From NCBI RefSeq assembly GCF_024347395.1, contig NZ_AP025475.1, forward strand, positions 1 to 64,000: 64,000 nt of DNA, read 5' to 3'. The DNA is from Vibrio cortegadensis (GTDB lineage Bacteria; Pseudomonadota; Gammaproteobacteria; Enterobacterales; Vibrionaceae). Positions 1-12,607 of this stretch are shown piece by piece. Position 1 is the stretch's first letter. Every line of letters starts with the position of its first letter. The notes below the pieces were generated by a model. It saw nothing but the letters and a program-made list of their open reading frames with translations. It ran no database searches and was not told the origin of the DNA. The translations under genes were made by a program, and so were the position numbers.

Positions 1-189
1 GGATCGTAGGAAAGTGCTCATTGAAACAAGTTAGCATTCTGAACTTGACCTCTGGTGACTGACGGTGACGTCGGCTCAAAACCGGAAATCTGGCTAACAA
101 GCACTACTTTGCGGTGATCTAAATCGAAGTCGTAAACAGCTTTTCGGATTGAACCCGAAACGCGCGCTCATATTCCTGGTTAACTGTTA

Positions 190-523
190 CCTGTGATGAG
201 GTGGATTATTGGGCGAAAGTAAAATGGTTGAGCACCCACCAAGATAATGTGTTGATGAATCACGATGCTATCGCTTTGATGTGTTACTGGCGTGGAATGT
301 CTGACGGCCTTGGTGGCTGGAAAGGCGAATACCAGCAAGCATGCCGAATGCCGCCGCCAATGAACAAACCATGTATGTATTCCCCTGATGAAAGGCGAGG
401 TTGAAGAACAGAGTCTGAAAAGTTCTGATGGCGTTGTCACGATGCCTGCGAAGAAAGTGCGCCAACCATACAAAGAAGCGTTTCCGCACTTATGGCTGCG
501 ATAGGTTCCCAGGACTTGAAACC
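190..523 (+). pseudogene. Unrecognised plus-strand coding fragment
   Basis: Two plus-strand frames join into one protein-like stretch. About 67 residues containing WAKVKWLSTHQDN, HDAIALMCYWRG and GGWKGEYQQA are followed, after a frame change near 390, by a tail ending VRQPYKEAFPHLWLR and a stop. Composition and lack of internal stops support coding. No family is recognised. The clean copy lies outside the window. Confidence 0.35.
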
Positions 524-539
524 GCTTTTTTTGTTTCAT

Positions 540-577
540 CAAAAAAAAACAAAACCCCGACTTTGCGATCGAGGTTT
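540..577 (-). terminator. Rho-independent terminator (minus strand)
   Basis: On the minus strand AAACCTCGA pairs imperfectly with TCGGGGTTT and is followed by TTGTTTTTTTTT. It lies beyond the J region, just past the end of the plus-strand fragment at 190-523. Confidence 0.45.
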
Positions 578-1689
578 AAGACACAACCAAAACCGCCGGA
601 GACGATCATGTCTCTGAAAGGACTATAACAAAAAATCGTGGTGCTTCTCTGGGAAGAACTTTCACTATGCTGCTGCTCATTTAGTGCCCGGTGGCTGGAG
701 AAGATTTCAATTTGAAACTGTTGCAAAAACTTGCTATCAAGAACTGCTCGCCACTAATCAAACTAAAAGGAATAAAACGTGGTTAAACTTTGTGCTAAAA
801 GAAATGGTCTGACTTTACTCGGGGTTTTTTGTTTATCATGATGAAAACAAGTGATGACCTTTTCTTCGGTAAAAAACAAAACGATTTTAGATGGTGAAAC
901 GCATGTTAACTTTTGCTTTTGTGATGACGATACGGTGGCCTGCTTGAACTTTGGCTGCATATCTTACCCCGCACCGCAAACCATGTGTTTTGAATGATGC
1001 CTGCGTCTTTATATCGGTAAGGTCTGATTAAAAGTTCGCACAATCTGGTAACAAGAACGGCACCGTGAAGTGGTGCCGTTAATGCTTTAGTGCATCGGCT
1101 AATTCGTGAAAAGGCGATCTGTCGCTTCGAAATCGAAAGGGCGGTTTACGAGAAACTGCCGCAACTTTTTTTCGGTCGCGAACTCGTGAAAAAAAAAGCG
1201 CGTTGATCCCGTATCCCATCCGCGCCGGCGCCGGTAACTCCTGTAATGACTTTCGGCTTCATCGGTTCGACCATTCTCAATTCTTTGAATGATGCTTACG
1301 CTAATGCCTGTCGAATCTGACATTCTATCTTGCGAAAATTCCCTGATTTCGCGGTATCGCCAAAAATGGACAATCGGACAATCGTTTTCATAAAACTACG
1401 CGTCACTATTGATAGGTTTTACTGCAAATCGTCACTATTGACGTGGTTTGTCGTTAATCTGCTTATGTGATCGGTACGTATTTTTTTTGTTGTTATCCAT
1501 GCCAACAAACGTGCCATAAAGCGTGTCCCCAATGTCATGGTGTTACGTGTGAAAGAGACACCCCTTGCGCATTTCGAGAACTTCGTGTATTCTGATTCTG
1601 AAATGCAAAATGCGCTCAAGTAATGTTAGTTGAACTTGGAATTGTATGAAAAATTTGAAATAAAAAATTATCGGAACAGAAATGATGGC

Positions 1690-2105
1690 TGCGGCGGCTG
1701 AGCTGGTTGATTATTACGGAGGAAATGAGCATGAGTGCGGCGTTACGCTACTAAAAGCTTTGCGGAATGGTTAAAGGAGGTATACGGAAAGGACTCCACG
1801 CAAACCGCAATTGTCTGATGTCGTGTGGCATGTTTTCTATGATGTCGCTTCTGACTTTCATCGTGGCACCCTTCATAACGGCGAACGAAAAACCCTTTCG
1901 GTTTCGGCTGGGGGAAATTGATTTACTGGTTATCTTTGCCAGCTGGCAGCTTCTTCAATGTTCTCATTGTGATACAGGCTGCAATAGTGACAATCCCCAC
2001 GACAACCAAATGCCAATTGGCACAAAGGTTGGAAGGTGAAAAAACGCAGTTGAAAAACCGCCCGAAGATGTGATGATAAAACAACGGCGGCGGCGGGCGA
2101 AAGTT
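1690..2105 (+). pseudogene. Unrecognised plus-strand coding fragments
   Basis: Plus-strand frames give protein-like pieces such as MAAAAELVDYYGGNEHECG and KSFAEWLKEVYGKD, with purine-rich ribosome-site-like sequence before the second. A more hydrophobic stretch follows. Several frame changes prevent reconstruction, and it may be two short overlapping genes. Function unknown. Confidence 0.3.
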
Positions 2106-2142
2106 GAATGAATGACGTCATCGCTGATTTAGGTTTGGTAAG

Positions 2143-2179
2143 TTTATTTATTCCCCTGTGAGGACAGGGTGAATAAACC
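2143..2179. terminator. Hairpin after the J gene
   Basis: GTTTATTTATTCCCCTGT at 2143-2160 pairs with ACAGGGTGAATAAAC at 2165-2179, leaving a four-base loop. It lies where the J frame ends and the plus-strand genes begin, so it is probably a bidirectional terminator. No long T run remains, possibly through sequence errors. Confidence 0.5.
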
Positions 2180-2189
2180 GTGATGGTGG

Positions 2190-4958
2190 CTTTGTCGTGA
2201 ATATCGGCAAATAAGTCGGCCTAAGCCCGCTTTAGGTAACCATTTTCGTCTGGCTCATCATCGTCTGATCCCCCCTCGCGTCATAATTCACTGCTTTCAC
2301 GCTTTTTCGGTGCTTCGCGTGGACGTCATCAATCGGGATGAATGGCACCAACTATCGGCTTGCGCCAAACTGTTTTCAATGGCGGTTCAATGGATCGAAA
2401 GGTCGAATTGCAAAATCAGACCTTTATAATTACTGGCTGGCTGGCTGGTTGAACCGCGATCGCCATTCGTGGCAGGCCCATGTTTTACCATTCGGCTTCG
2501 CTTAACGCCAACGTGAACACCTTCACCCCACTCAACGGGCATCAAACGTTGGCGTTGTCGCCCATTCTGATAAGAAATGCTCGCAATCGACCGCTTTGAG
2601 CATAACCTGTGCATCATCGGCCAGTGCTACAAAATCAGGTAATTGAGTTAAACATCCATCCATCGGTTTGAAAATGAGTATTGGCGGCGGCGGTAACGCT
2701 TTCTTTCGACGAATACGCATGCCGAACCGCCAAGCTTCGTTTCATCCGTTACGCCGAAAGCACGAACTTTTCGGGCTTCAAACCTAAATCACCTGGCGGC
2801 AAACAAAAGCACCGTTTCCGGCTTCCATGTTTCGGTCGTCGTTACTCGACTTCAATACCATCGGGTTCTTCTTCATCAATGAACTTACCGGGCGCTCTGC
2901 CTTTTGCCAGCATGTTGTCGGGTTGGTACTGATAATCAAATACGCTGCGGGTTCATCCCGAACCGGCACCATTTGACCATAGTTCAAAGTTGGCTCTGCG
3001 CAACCAACGGCAACAAGCACCTTTTGAGCATCAAACAGTGTGCTGTCATCGTCGTAAAATACTGCGTCGAAATTGCCACGCTTTCCATACTTCATGTGGT
3101 CGTAAAAGCCATCATGGCCTGTCTGGGCGTCGGTTAACCCATCGTCGTGATGATGTATCGAACGGCTGGCGCAATATCCCGGTTGCGCTACGTTTCTGTA
3201 GTCAACCGCCAACTCCATCGAAATTTGCGGCTTACGGCAGGGGACAACGCAAGCTTGTTTTCGGCACTGCGTGACAAGGTATTACTACCGCGATGGAATA
3301 CGAACGACCGTGGTGGTGAAGTTTCGTATTTATTGATTAGCCTTTCTGATCTCGATTTAGGCGTTTAAATGTCTGTCGGTCAAATGCTCGGCTATCGTCT
3401 TTGTCCCCAGTGATACGGTAAACACTTCTGGTGCTGCCTTGCGCCCTAAGTTGATATGGATGGTATTCCCCATCTGATCACGGTGGCGCCGAAGCGTTTA
3501 AACTGCTGGTTCCAGTTACTTTCCCCCGCGCCATTCGTCATGACTCGCGATTCTCTGCTGAAATAGAGCCATTGTCGTTCGTGTACCCAATACCATCGGG
3601 AAACTTCAAATCGGCTATTTGATCGGTTATCTCTGACTCAGGACAAGCGTAGCAGCCGGCTGCTTCACCTGTAAAAGCGTTCTCGGCGTGATTCGCCAAT
3701 CATTCGTCATCTGCTTTGTGATGAAAAAGTTCCACCAGATTGTTCGGTGCCTGCGAAGGTTACAAAACGCTTCAATGTTTGCTTTTGGTTTGTTTTTTAT
3801 TCTTAATAACAAAGCGTCCATCATCCTTACCGAAGAACTTGATGGGTAAGTGGCGAGCATCGAAAAGGGACGTACTAACAGGTAGATATTACCGTTGGCA
3901 TCGATAACGCGAACGGCATAAAACTCCATGCCGGTTCCGGTGGGCATCAATCATGCCGGTCGCATATTCAATCTGGGCCAGGCCCATTGAATGGCTCATA
4001 ATGGAAATGAGATGCTGGTACATAATCTCCGTTTACAATTATCGAAGATCTCTTGTGACCAAAAATTTAATGTCTGATGTAGCCTCAGCTCGCCAACCAC
4101 CGTAACCGTGACTTTCGAAACATCACGCGAACCAGCGAACCTGCCACGGTATGACATGCCCCGCTTCCCCATTCAACAGGCCAGTACTCCGATAAAAGCC
4201 ATCAATTCGCTCAAATCAGCGTCGTTGTATTTTGGGCTATTCGAGTGGTATTGATTTCGATAAATTCGCGGCACCTTTTAGTTCGATGCCGGAAGTCGAC
4301 GCAGTTCAACTTCTCGTGATGTTTTTTTGATAACTTGGGTGAAGGTGACGTCGGCACCAGGTGGAAAAGATCTGATAGTCGTATCTACACCATATTTTGA
4401 AACTGGCGTATCACCAATAATAATATTGTCGCCATTAAGCTTCTATATCACCAACGCTTACGGAGATAGGTAGCAGCAGGAACTCATCATCTCAGCAAAA
4501 TACCAATGAGGCTCACTGATAATATCAGGGTACGTTTTATGACGACCAAAAAGCTCAGGAATGATCCCCAGTAAACGAGGTTGGTTCCCCTGAGCATTCG
4601 CATCATAAATCGGACTGCCTTCCGGTGTGGTTTTCTGAAAGGTGTCTGGTATTTGATTCATGACGTAAATGGCCATGCCTGCCGATACCACAGCAACAAC
4701 CGCCATAATTGCGGTGACTGGATCCTTTGGCTCAGCGTAGAGCTCTATTAAGTCACCATCTTGCCAAACATACTCAGACCAATCTAATGATGTTAACTGA
4801 GAGCCATTAACTCGATAAGAAAAAGGCGGCGTTCCTGAAACGTAATAACCTTTAATGTTTGCAGACATCCAAGCATTAAGCGTCTGACCAGGTACTACGG
4901 GGCAGAACTCTCGCTTAGATAAATCTAACTTATTTGGGTAAACCACCAATATAGTCAT
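2190..4958 (-). pseudogene. J: Host-specificity tail tip protein, gpJ/TipJ-like (frameshifted)
   Basis: The first 160 residues (4958 down to 4458) read cleanly: an N-terminal domain, a hydrophobic segment (VTAIMAVVAVVSAGMAIYVM), then the J-family signature TPEGSPIYDANAQGNQ followed by LLGIIPELFGRHKTYPD. After a frameshift at about 4445 the J family remains recognisable in pieces, for example DEEEPDGIEVEY near 2860 and FVALADDAQ near 2620. It would be about 920 residues. gpJ closes the tail tip and contacts the host receptor. Breaks are sequence errors in the mirrored arm, not evidence of a dead gene. Confidence 0.7.
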
Positions 4959-5333
4959 GTTCTATGTAATACCTCGTAATTAACGCCATTCGCTCAAACT
5001 CAGAAAGTCTCACTAAACGTGGCTTTCTCAATTTTCGCCCTGTATGTGCGACTTTTAGACCGTTTTCAGTGATGACAACACCAACATGAACCAAGGTTTC
5101 TCCAATGAAATGACAAGCTATCGCGCCATCTATTGGTTCTGTTTTACAAAAACCAGTAACCACCTGATCATAACCATCCGTCATGCCTGATTTATCATCG
5201 GTGAGACAGAACCAAAGCCCAGCATCGGGAGTTCGTGATGGTAGTGACGGACTAAAAACAAACCCCCAACAATCTGGCCCTGCGCCATCGCGACCGTGGT
5301 CGCAATATGTTTCATCAAATCGTTAAGTGTCAT
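4930..5333 (-). pseudogene. Tail tip assembly protein, gpK-like NlpC/P60 peptidase
   Basis: Begins MTLNDLMKHIATTVAMAQGQ at 5333. A frame slip then leads to DCWGF, the usual NlpC/P60 context of the catalytic cysteine. The C-terminal 84 residues read cleanly (5184-4930) and contain HVGVVITENG with a following HT, consistent with the catalytic histidine region. It overlaps the start of J by about 29 bases. It occupies the lambda K position, where such peptidases act in tail tip assembly or cell-wall passage. One SopB-box-like palindrome lies inside the coding sequence. Confidence 0.6.
5288..5305. promoter_or_regulatory. SopB-box-like palindrome (site 1)
   Basis: GCGACCGTGGTCGC at 5290-5303, flanked by AA on one side. 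It matches the core of three other sites in the window (TGCGACC-NN-GGTCGCA) and lies within the gpK-like gene. Its outermost left base differs from consensus, possibly a sequence error. Confidence 0.5.
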
Positions 5334-8300
5334 TAGGAACCTTGATATTTAACCGCGGCAACTGTTGGTGTGTAACGGCGTTTTGGCCAAGCTCTATTAA
5401 CTGATCGTGAAATGAGGGCGGCAACGCTCACCGTTTGAATGTTGTCTTTCTCCGAAACGCACGCTAAGCTGCGGCTGCGCAGGTGATTGAATTAGTGGAT
5501 AGATAAACTCGGTAAGTAATGATTACCTTTCCTCCGTCCCGATGCCTTATCAATGAAATGACGGGCCTCGCCCGTCACGATATCGGTTGGAGTGAAGACT
5601 TTGCTTTCCTTTCACGCTTTTAGCGGAAGAGATAAAGCCGGGCTCGAGCGTACTGCCATCTTCAAGCCCCAGCTCTGTTCCTTCCTCGCCATCTTCTCGA
5701 ACAGAATAAAACCCGTCGGCTAGGCGAATGACTGAATCAGCATCGCCGCGCTGATTTTCTTTTCATTTTGAATTTCGAGAAGTGTGTATTGGAATTTCAT
5801 GGCGAGGCAGAAGGCGTAATAAACCTCTATTGATTTCATTACGCCCTTGACTGACAATGTCATGCATTTTGTGGTAAATCGCATCATCATCGTGCGTATC
5901 GGCGGCAACGTAGGATGCGCATGATCGAGGCCGCTACCATTTTTCGCTGCTTCTTGAACTAATGCGGCATCTTTTTGTAACCAATATCGTATTAAAAGCG
6001 TATGTGACGGCTGTAAAAAGCTTTCACGCCGTTCTAATTCTGATTCCGCTTTTTTATTCGTTACCAAACTTAAATGCGGCGTCATTCCATATTTCCATCT
6101 GAGGACGTGCGATCGCCTGAAAAGCTTTCTGGTTTATCAACTGGGCCTGAGTTCCAAGCCAACGGCGAAAAAATCGGCATTTGAGCTATTCCCCTTAAAT
6201 GAATTGTCATTTTTTACCAGACACCTTGACTCGCTCGGTGTTTCGATAAACATCATTCCGGCTGACAAGCTGATGCGAAATATTGCTGCCGTCTGGCGAA
6301 ACACCACCTGGCTGGGTTGTGATCGAATCCGTTGATGCCAGCCAATGAATCGAAAATCACCAGAAATAGGGTCGCTTATGCGTTATCCCAGATCCGGAAT
6401 TACTGGCTGTCCTTCCTCCGCGCCCTCGCTTTCACTGGCGATCTTCTATGTGCCAAGCGGTCATTATTATCGGTCCTGCTGGCGGAACGGACCGGACAAC
6501 GTGCAGTGCCAATACCATCGTCGTCGAGAACACTTTCGTTAGGATACGCCCCGCTATTCGACATTTGCCACCCTGTCGAGGCTATCGCCAATGCTGAAAC
6601 AAAATTTCTGGCTCTGATGGGTTAACAGGCTGCGCTGAACGCTGTTCTGAAAGTTCGGTAATAATATTTCGCTTGCCTTCGGTGAAGTCGATAATTTTTG
6701 CTTCTTGGCGTTCTGGCGTAGAACCAGATAAAACGGCTGGTTTTTCATTTGACTCTGAAAAAGTTCCGAAGCTGATTGATGCCTGATCGGGAACAATACC
6801 TCGTGAATATGATACAATGATTCGTTGCCGGTTATATACGCCTGTTTGGGCGAAAACTATCGGTATCGGTGGCTCTTTTTATCATTGCTTTCGAAGTAAA
6901 GGCCGCTGAAACGGCCTGATCTTCCGGTAGATTTCTGGCCGAAGATCGAATGAACGCAGTATCATCATCATCTTCTATCGGGAATATCAATAGGGCTTTT
7001 GTGTGTTGGTTTTGTCGTACCAGATAACCGCCGATGCGTGCTTTGCTCATCATGGCCGCGGCTCTAAAACCACCGATGAACCAGTGCCCTGTTATGTCGC
7101 CGTCGCCGGCGAAACTGGAATATATTCTGTTGCTATCCGGTCGGCACCCGGAACAAATCGCCCTGATATCGGCTATGCCCGGGTACACCGCGGCTAAAAT
7201 AATCGGGAATTTTCAGCATAACTAAACGCTTTGTCGACTATCGACACAACCGTTTGTATCCGGCTTTGCCTCTGGTTTGTTTTGATGCCCCCCTGTCGGC
7301 GCCAGCAAAACTGTCGTACGTTTCGGCCGCTGACGCCCTGCCCGGTCGCTTCTGTGTTTGAATAACATCGGCTTTACGCCGCCACCGGTTGACCGCGAAA
7401 CCCACCGTCTTCACCGTATAAGGCTTTACGGGGGGCTTATAACATCGGAGAGGTATAACCTTGCCGGTAAATACATCGCCGGGCATTACGGCAATTGGTG
7501 CTGTGGTATGTTTCCGCTGGTACAAATTCCCCGGCATATCGATAAACCCATTTTCCACGCCATCTTCTAAAAAGTCGCTTTTCTTCGGTGCTCTTTCCAC
7601 GGTCGACCACTTCATCAATATCATCGTTAACTCTGATTAGCCCCCTCTATAGATGCGGCTTCAGCTTTATGAACGTAGTAAGCGATAATGTGGCAAAGAT
7701 GGTGACGACGCTTCTATGAATCTGGCTCCGCTAAACAGGCTTGAAACAAATGAATATTCATTGGAGCTCGTATTAAAGTATCCTAGATAGCTTTGCTTAT
7801 CGTCATAAAAAATGCCAAATTCGCCGCGCCACTATATCATCAACAACGTATCCGATTCTCGTTTGACTATGGTTTCTGTGTGACTGGGATGTATGGTGTG
7901 GCCAACCATCCGGTATATCTTCTTCATTACCGTCGGTTTTCTAATATAAAAACCGGACTGTGATTTATCGCCGTGCTCTACCCTTTTAAACGAAATGCTA
8001 TCGAGTCGAGTCGATAAAATATCCACTTCCTTTCAAGCTGATCGATATTGATCATGCTGCGACTTAACCCATTTAGCACCATCCCAACCATACAAGCCGT
8101 TTTTGATCTTGTACCGGATCATTCCAGACTTGAGCTAATGCCGCTCCCGATGGGGGCTGGCGGGTAAATCAGCTTTTGTCTTATGGCGGCGACCCTGGAC
8201 CATGGCCAATAATACCTGCATAGGCGTCATCAATGGCTTTAGTGATCGTTGGCAGAGAAATCCCATCATTAATAATGCCCATAATCACCTTTCAGAACTT

Positions 8301-8829
8301 GGTTTAACCAATCAATATTCTTTTGAAAATCGGCCACTAGCTGAAAAAATTTGTTGCTGTTCGTTATTTCCAGCTCTCCGTGTAATAACGATTCATTTCG
8401 CGCCATCAACGAACTCATCTGGTATGGTGCAGGATTTGTCCAACTGTGTTCTCTTCACTCTGGTGAGGTATTGTCTGATCTCACGCTTCGCTGAATAAAG
8501 AAATCGACCGCCCTTTTTCTTGGCATTTTCAAGGGGTGTTGAATCATTCGTATATCAACTGGAACAACACCCAACTCGGTACGCTGATTCAACCGAAACC
8601 TGCCAATTCCGCCTGAAAAAAATGTTCTACCCATCCCAAAAACTGCGGCTTCGTATTAGTAAACGCCATTCCAATGTTTGCTCTGCGGAACAACTGGAAT
8701 CGACGCCTTTGCCGAAGTTCGGCCTGACGTCATTTCGCTTCTTATTCGATTGGATTGTTGTTTTAATACCGAGAGATGTGAAGTGTGGATGAGGAAGAAA
8801 ATCGGGGTAAATCATTCCGTCCATTTATA
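5334..8829 (-). other. Unresolved tail genes (lambda M-L region)
   Basis: By lambda order this stretch should hold minor tail proteins between tape measure and gpK. Minus-strand frames give coding-like pieces, but none is long enough for a firm family call. One lies at 8627-8824 (RPNFGKGV, loosely like the gpM FGDGY context). Others are at 7832-8026, 7238-7624, 6832-7188, 6554-6817 (FSIGDSLDRVANVE) and 5720-6085 (KKAESELERRESFLQPS). At about 3.5 kb it is longer than lambda M plus L, so extra genes are likely. The clean copy is outside the window. Confidence 0.4.
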
Positions 8830-10700
8830 CCCCTGTCTGGCCGTGCCAAACGTTCGAGACATTGCTTGTGACATATAGGGCCATCTGCGTCCATATCGGC
8901 CAAAACGCATTTGTGATTCTTCACCATCACTACCTTGCTCTTTTTTTTCTCTGTGCCTTCTGGCGCTCGAAAAAATGTTCACGACATTACCGCCAGTTCT
9001 CATACCTGCTGTTTTGCTGAGAAAAGCGCATAGATGGGTCGTTCGATGCCGAGCGATGGGTATGCATAGCCGTGACGGCTTTATACATCTGGGTCAAGTT
9101 GACTCGCTGAATCGTTGGTATAAACGCGCTCGCCTGTTTTAAAAGCCAAGTACCTTCTGCTGGTATTTCACCGATACCATCATGGGCCATACCTGCGATA
9201 CCTTGACCGATGATCATGCCGGCACTAACGCCAGCCATCGTCTGATGCTGCCGCCATGCCTGCCCCGCTATAGGGCCAAGTCAATCGGAGGCAAAGACCA
9301 TTGCAGCCATTGCTGCAACCTCACCTTGGATATAAACCTGAGGCGGCGGCCATTGCTTTTGCGCTAAAAAGCCGCTTTTGAATGACAGGGCGCTTTTTGG
9401 CGGTTTTGTTCAATCCCCATTTGACCAGCCGCTTGCATTTTCATGCCAAGCATTTGTTGCTCTAGTCTTTGTTCTGTTTTCAGCTCTCTGGCGTGCGCCT
9501 GCTCGGCTTTTGTTTTCTCATCTTTCCTTGCGTGTAAAGGCATCGGGTTCACGCTGAATGATTTCATCTTGACGGCGTTAATATTCTTGCTCGGCTTAGG
9601 ATAAAAAAATTTCATCGGCACGTTCTTTATTCGGCAGCGAGCACATCCATGGTTTCATAACCCGACGAATTCTTGTTCCGACTTGAAGGTTTTCAATATC
9701 AGTGGCGCTGTTCGTCGCTAACTTTTCTCTCTCGCTGGCACGATACTTATCGAAGTGATGAAGGCGACGCTGCTCCTGCGGCGGTTCGCTCTAACTCAGT
9801 ATTTGCAGGAAGAACCTCCTGAGCCTGCTTGTCATCATTTGAACTAGAGGAGAATTTAAACGAGCTGGCAAAGCGTTTTGCTGTTCGGCTGGCTGTCGTT
9901 CGGTGCTTGAAGCTCATCTCTTCGCTTCATCCCGATCTCACGCTGTAAGTTGAACCGGCTATTTTGCTCTTGCCAAACGGTTTATGCTGGTGGGCATTGA
10001 CATCGGCACCCTTCGTATTCTTTCGGCTCTTCCTTCACATTCGATCATCTCGCCGAAATTTCTCGGTGCTTCTCTAAAAGTGTTCGTGACCGACCAGTGT
10101 TGTTGTGTGGCTTTGCAAACGCTTCTGTTGGTTGGTGTGTCTTTGCGCCGCTTTGTTAAATCGGCCGCAAACTTGACTTGGCATCATCCCGGCGGCGAGG
10201 GTGGCTGCTCACTTGATGCTGAATGGGTGCCAAGCTTTGTCGCGGTTCCGCATCGCCAATTTGCTGATCATCTGGCTTGAATTGACCCGAATGTCGCTGT
10301 TTAACATCGCCGCATTCAAATAAACGTGGTTGAGAATGAGCTTTCATTTCGCTCCTCACCTTTTTCGAAGCAATGGCGACAAGGCGAATGCGTCGCTAAC
10401 AATCTGCTCTAAATCGTTAATTGCTCTTTCATCGTTAACGTCGCATCATCTCTTTTAACTTTCACCTACCTCAGGACTTGCAGGCAGGCATCGGCGGTCG
10501 CGCCAACTAACGGGCAACATTTTCAAAAGAAGTCTTTAAACTTTCACCTTCGCCTTTTGACGGTGAAGTCACCGGCTTATCGTTCACGTCGCGGATGTCG
10601 GCCATTTTATCGCCGGATATGCTGTACTGCTCGGAGAGCATAACCAGGGCTTGAATTTGTTCAACTGGACGAGCGACGACCGCCATTCGCTCTCTCACGG
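8830..10700 (-). pseudogene. H: Tape measure protein, gpH-like (frameshifted)
   Basis: Recognised at its C-terminal end (8987-9238), where GMIIGQGIAGMAHDGIGEIP and PAEGTWLLKQ match the typical tape-measure ending. Upstream, 9364-9621 is rich in Gln, Lys and Ala (KTEQRLEQQMLGMKMQAAGQ), as in the helical part. It sets tail length and lies between the G/T genes and the minor tail genes. Start and end are approximate because every frame is broken. If 8830-10700 is right it is short for the family (lambda gpH is 853 residues). Confidence 0.55.
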
Positions 10701-11684
10701 GCTTTGCTTCTGACGCACCATGTAATGCGCGGCGATTATGCCCGATACCTGCCTTCTATCATCCCCGTGATTTGTCATTGGCGCCCATATCGCTGGCTCA
10801 TATTGTGCCGGCCACTTGCGTCTTTTATCGGAAATCGGCGGTGGCATCGTGCTGCGGCAGCTTTTTGCTTCAACCGCGCGGCATTTTGCGTAATCCATCT
10901 TTCTGAAGCGGCGGCATCGGCATTGGCGGATATTAAATCGGCTGTTTGAGCGCTCAAAGCATTCTCCAGCCGATTCGCCCATGGCCATCGGCTCTTCGTC
11001 ATCATCTTCACGGGTTTCTTCTGGTTCAAACTGAACGGCCAATCGCGGTTGAGGACGCGAGGTGAGTCTAACAATGCTCTTTCGCGGCGACGTTCCATTA
11101 GCCGCGCATAAAGGCAACAAGCCGCCAATTCACCGCTATCGTCTCGCGTGAAACAATAGCTGGTAATCTTCTTGCCATTCATGCCAACTCAGCTCACTGG
11201 AGCAGGCATGCTGGCGCCACCCCCGAACTTTCTCGGCAGATCCATGGCGAACGCCTTTTCGGCCCCTTTAACCTTTTTGTCGGCTGGCTCCAACTGTAAC
11301 TTTCTGTTCGCATCTTTCTCTTCGCTGGTCTCTTCGGCTTCTTTGGGAGGGGTTCAGAAAAAACCGCTTTCTCTCGTGCAATAACTTAACTGGCTCTGGC
11401 GTCGTGTGACATCGCCGTTTGACGACGTTCTTCTAACTCGGCTGTCTTTGATGGCCATGAGCGACAAGTCTTGATTGACAATAAAATTAACGCGAACCGC
11501 TTTTAGGCATTTTTCCATGGCTTCAATACTGTTCGAACTCGCTCGGCATCTTCGGCAAGCTGTTTTTGTTGAGTTGGCTTTCTAAATCTGACGCAATAAT
11601 CGAAATCAAACGCTCATAACCTGATGCTATTTCAATATTATCCCTCGAAATCGGGATGCTCTTTTTCTTCGGGAACGTTTTCAT
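10701..11684 (-). pseudogene. Tail assembly chaperones, gpG/gpT-like (frameshifted)
   Basis: Begins MKTFPKKKSIPI at 11684, directly after the tail tube gene. The G part continues through an acidic, Glu-rich stretch (EEAEETSEEKDANRK). The T-like part contains SWHEWQEDYQLLF and a very acidic segment (EPEETREDDDEEPMAMGE), as in lambda T. In lambda, G and GT are made by programmed frameshifting. The slippery site cannot be judged here because sequencing indels mimic it. Confidence 0.45.
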
Positions 11685-11686
11685 AA

Positions 11687-12164
11687 CTATCCTTGCGCTG
11701 GAGGGCCAGCCAATAATTCTTCGGCCGTTTTAGGCTGACCAACCGATTTGATTTTGATAGTACGGGTCGTTTTTTTTTGCCGGCCTTACTAATGGTTGAT
11801 GTAACCATTCAATACATCAACCGCACCGTTCGGATACTTTCGGCGATAATGGTGATCATCATCATTGTTCACATCATCGACCAACTTCTGCTGCTGAAAC
11901 GCCTGGTGGCCATGCAATGGTGTGTGTAGTTTCACCTGCTGACTTAGTACCTGGACTGGTTTTACTCCAATCGCGCTTTAGGATCATCAGGTAATCGTCT
12001 TCTTCGTCTTCGGCCGTAATTTCACCTGGCTGAATCTCTCGAATTTTGGCAATTTGATCACTTCGTATCATCGGTGTAATCCGTGATGGCAATAATCTTC
12101 GCCATCTTTTTAGACGCCGGAACGTAGTGCCTGCGCCTTTGGTTGGTGTTGTTAGTGCTGTCAT
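11687..12164 (-). pseudogene. V: Tail tube protein, gpV-like
   Basis: Starts MTALTTPTKGAGTTF, as lambda gpV does (KGAGTT). It continues with IQPGEITAEDEEDDY, DWSKTSPGTKSAGET and TIAWPPG, all in gpV order, and ends KIKSVGQPKTAEELL near 11700. The length fits gpV's N-terminal tube domain; the damaged middle prevents judging the Ig-like C-terminal domain. Its start overlaps the gpU stop by ATGA. This gene is the best evidence that the virion is a long-tailed siphovirus. Indels near 12090 and 11800 break the frame. Confidence 0.8.
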
Positions 12165-12607
12165 TTTTGCTCTTCTTCGCAATATTCAACGGTAAACGCT
12201 AAGTCAAGCGTTCCCCACGGCTGCTCATCATCTCGACCATAATCATAAGAAGTTCGGTTGCAGAGAGAGCGGCCCCGTTAGCGGTATAATGCCCTGTGAT
12301 GATTTTTAGGATTTCTGAGCCGAACTTATCTAACTCTGGATCGGTAAAAGTTATCTGCAACCAAGTACACTCGGATGTTTAATACGGCTTGCCAAAGTTT
12401 CATCAAAATCTTCATCGGTCGCTGTACCATCTGCAAGCGAAACCGACACAGCTGGTATGTCACCCTCATAGCCTTCCATTTCAGGAACTTCAATAAAGGC
12501 AGGTAGACCATTAAAAAGTGGCGACCATTGGGTCACCACTATCGGTTAACAAACCGCTTTTTTAAGTCTGCTATCACTTGCTCTCGAATTTGGGTGTTAA
12601 TTTCCAC
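12161..12607 (-). pseudogene. U: Tail terminator protein, gpU-like
   Basis: Probable GTG start at 12607 (then EINTQIREQVIADLKKRF). It continues through FNGLPAFIEVPEMEGYEGDI and PAVSVSLADG, and ends RDDEQPWGTLDLAFTVEY, paralleling the lambda gpU RRDD...SADLTYVITYE ending. gpU caps the tail at the head-proximal end. Broken by at least three indels. Neighbours Z and V are in lambda order. Confidence 0.7.

Larger units (their letters stand above)
1..2137. other. Damaged region beyond the J gene, no gene resolved
   Basis: Downstream of the J-like gene the minus strand no longer reads as tail protein. Coding-like stretches appear on the plus strand at about 190-523 and 1690-2105, so genes here probably run opposite to the structural operon. 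Plasmid-maintenance or partition genes would be expected in this part of an N15-type genome, but no ParA Walker motif or ParB helix-turn-helix can be recognised through the indels. Confidence 0.35.

Noticed and set aside
11340..11690. Programmed G/GT frameshift site
   Set aside because: Sequencing indels in this arm make any slippery site unreliable; needs the clean copy outside the window.
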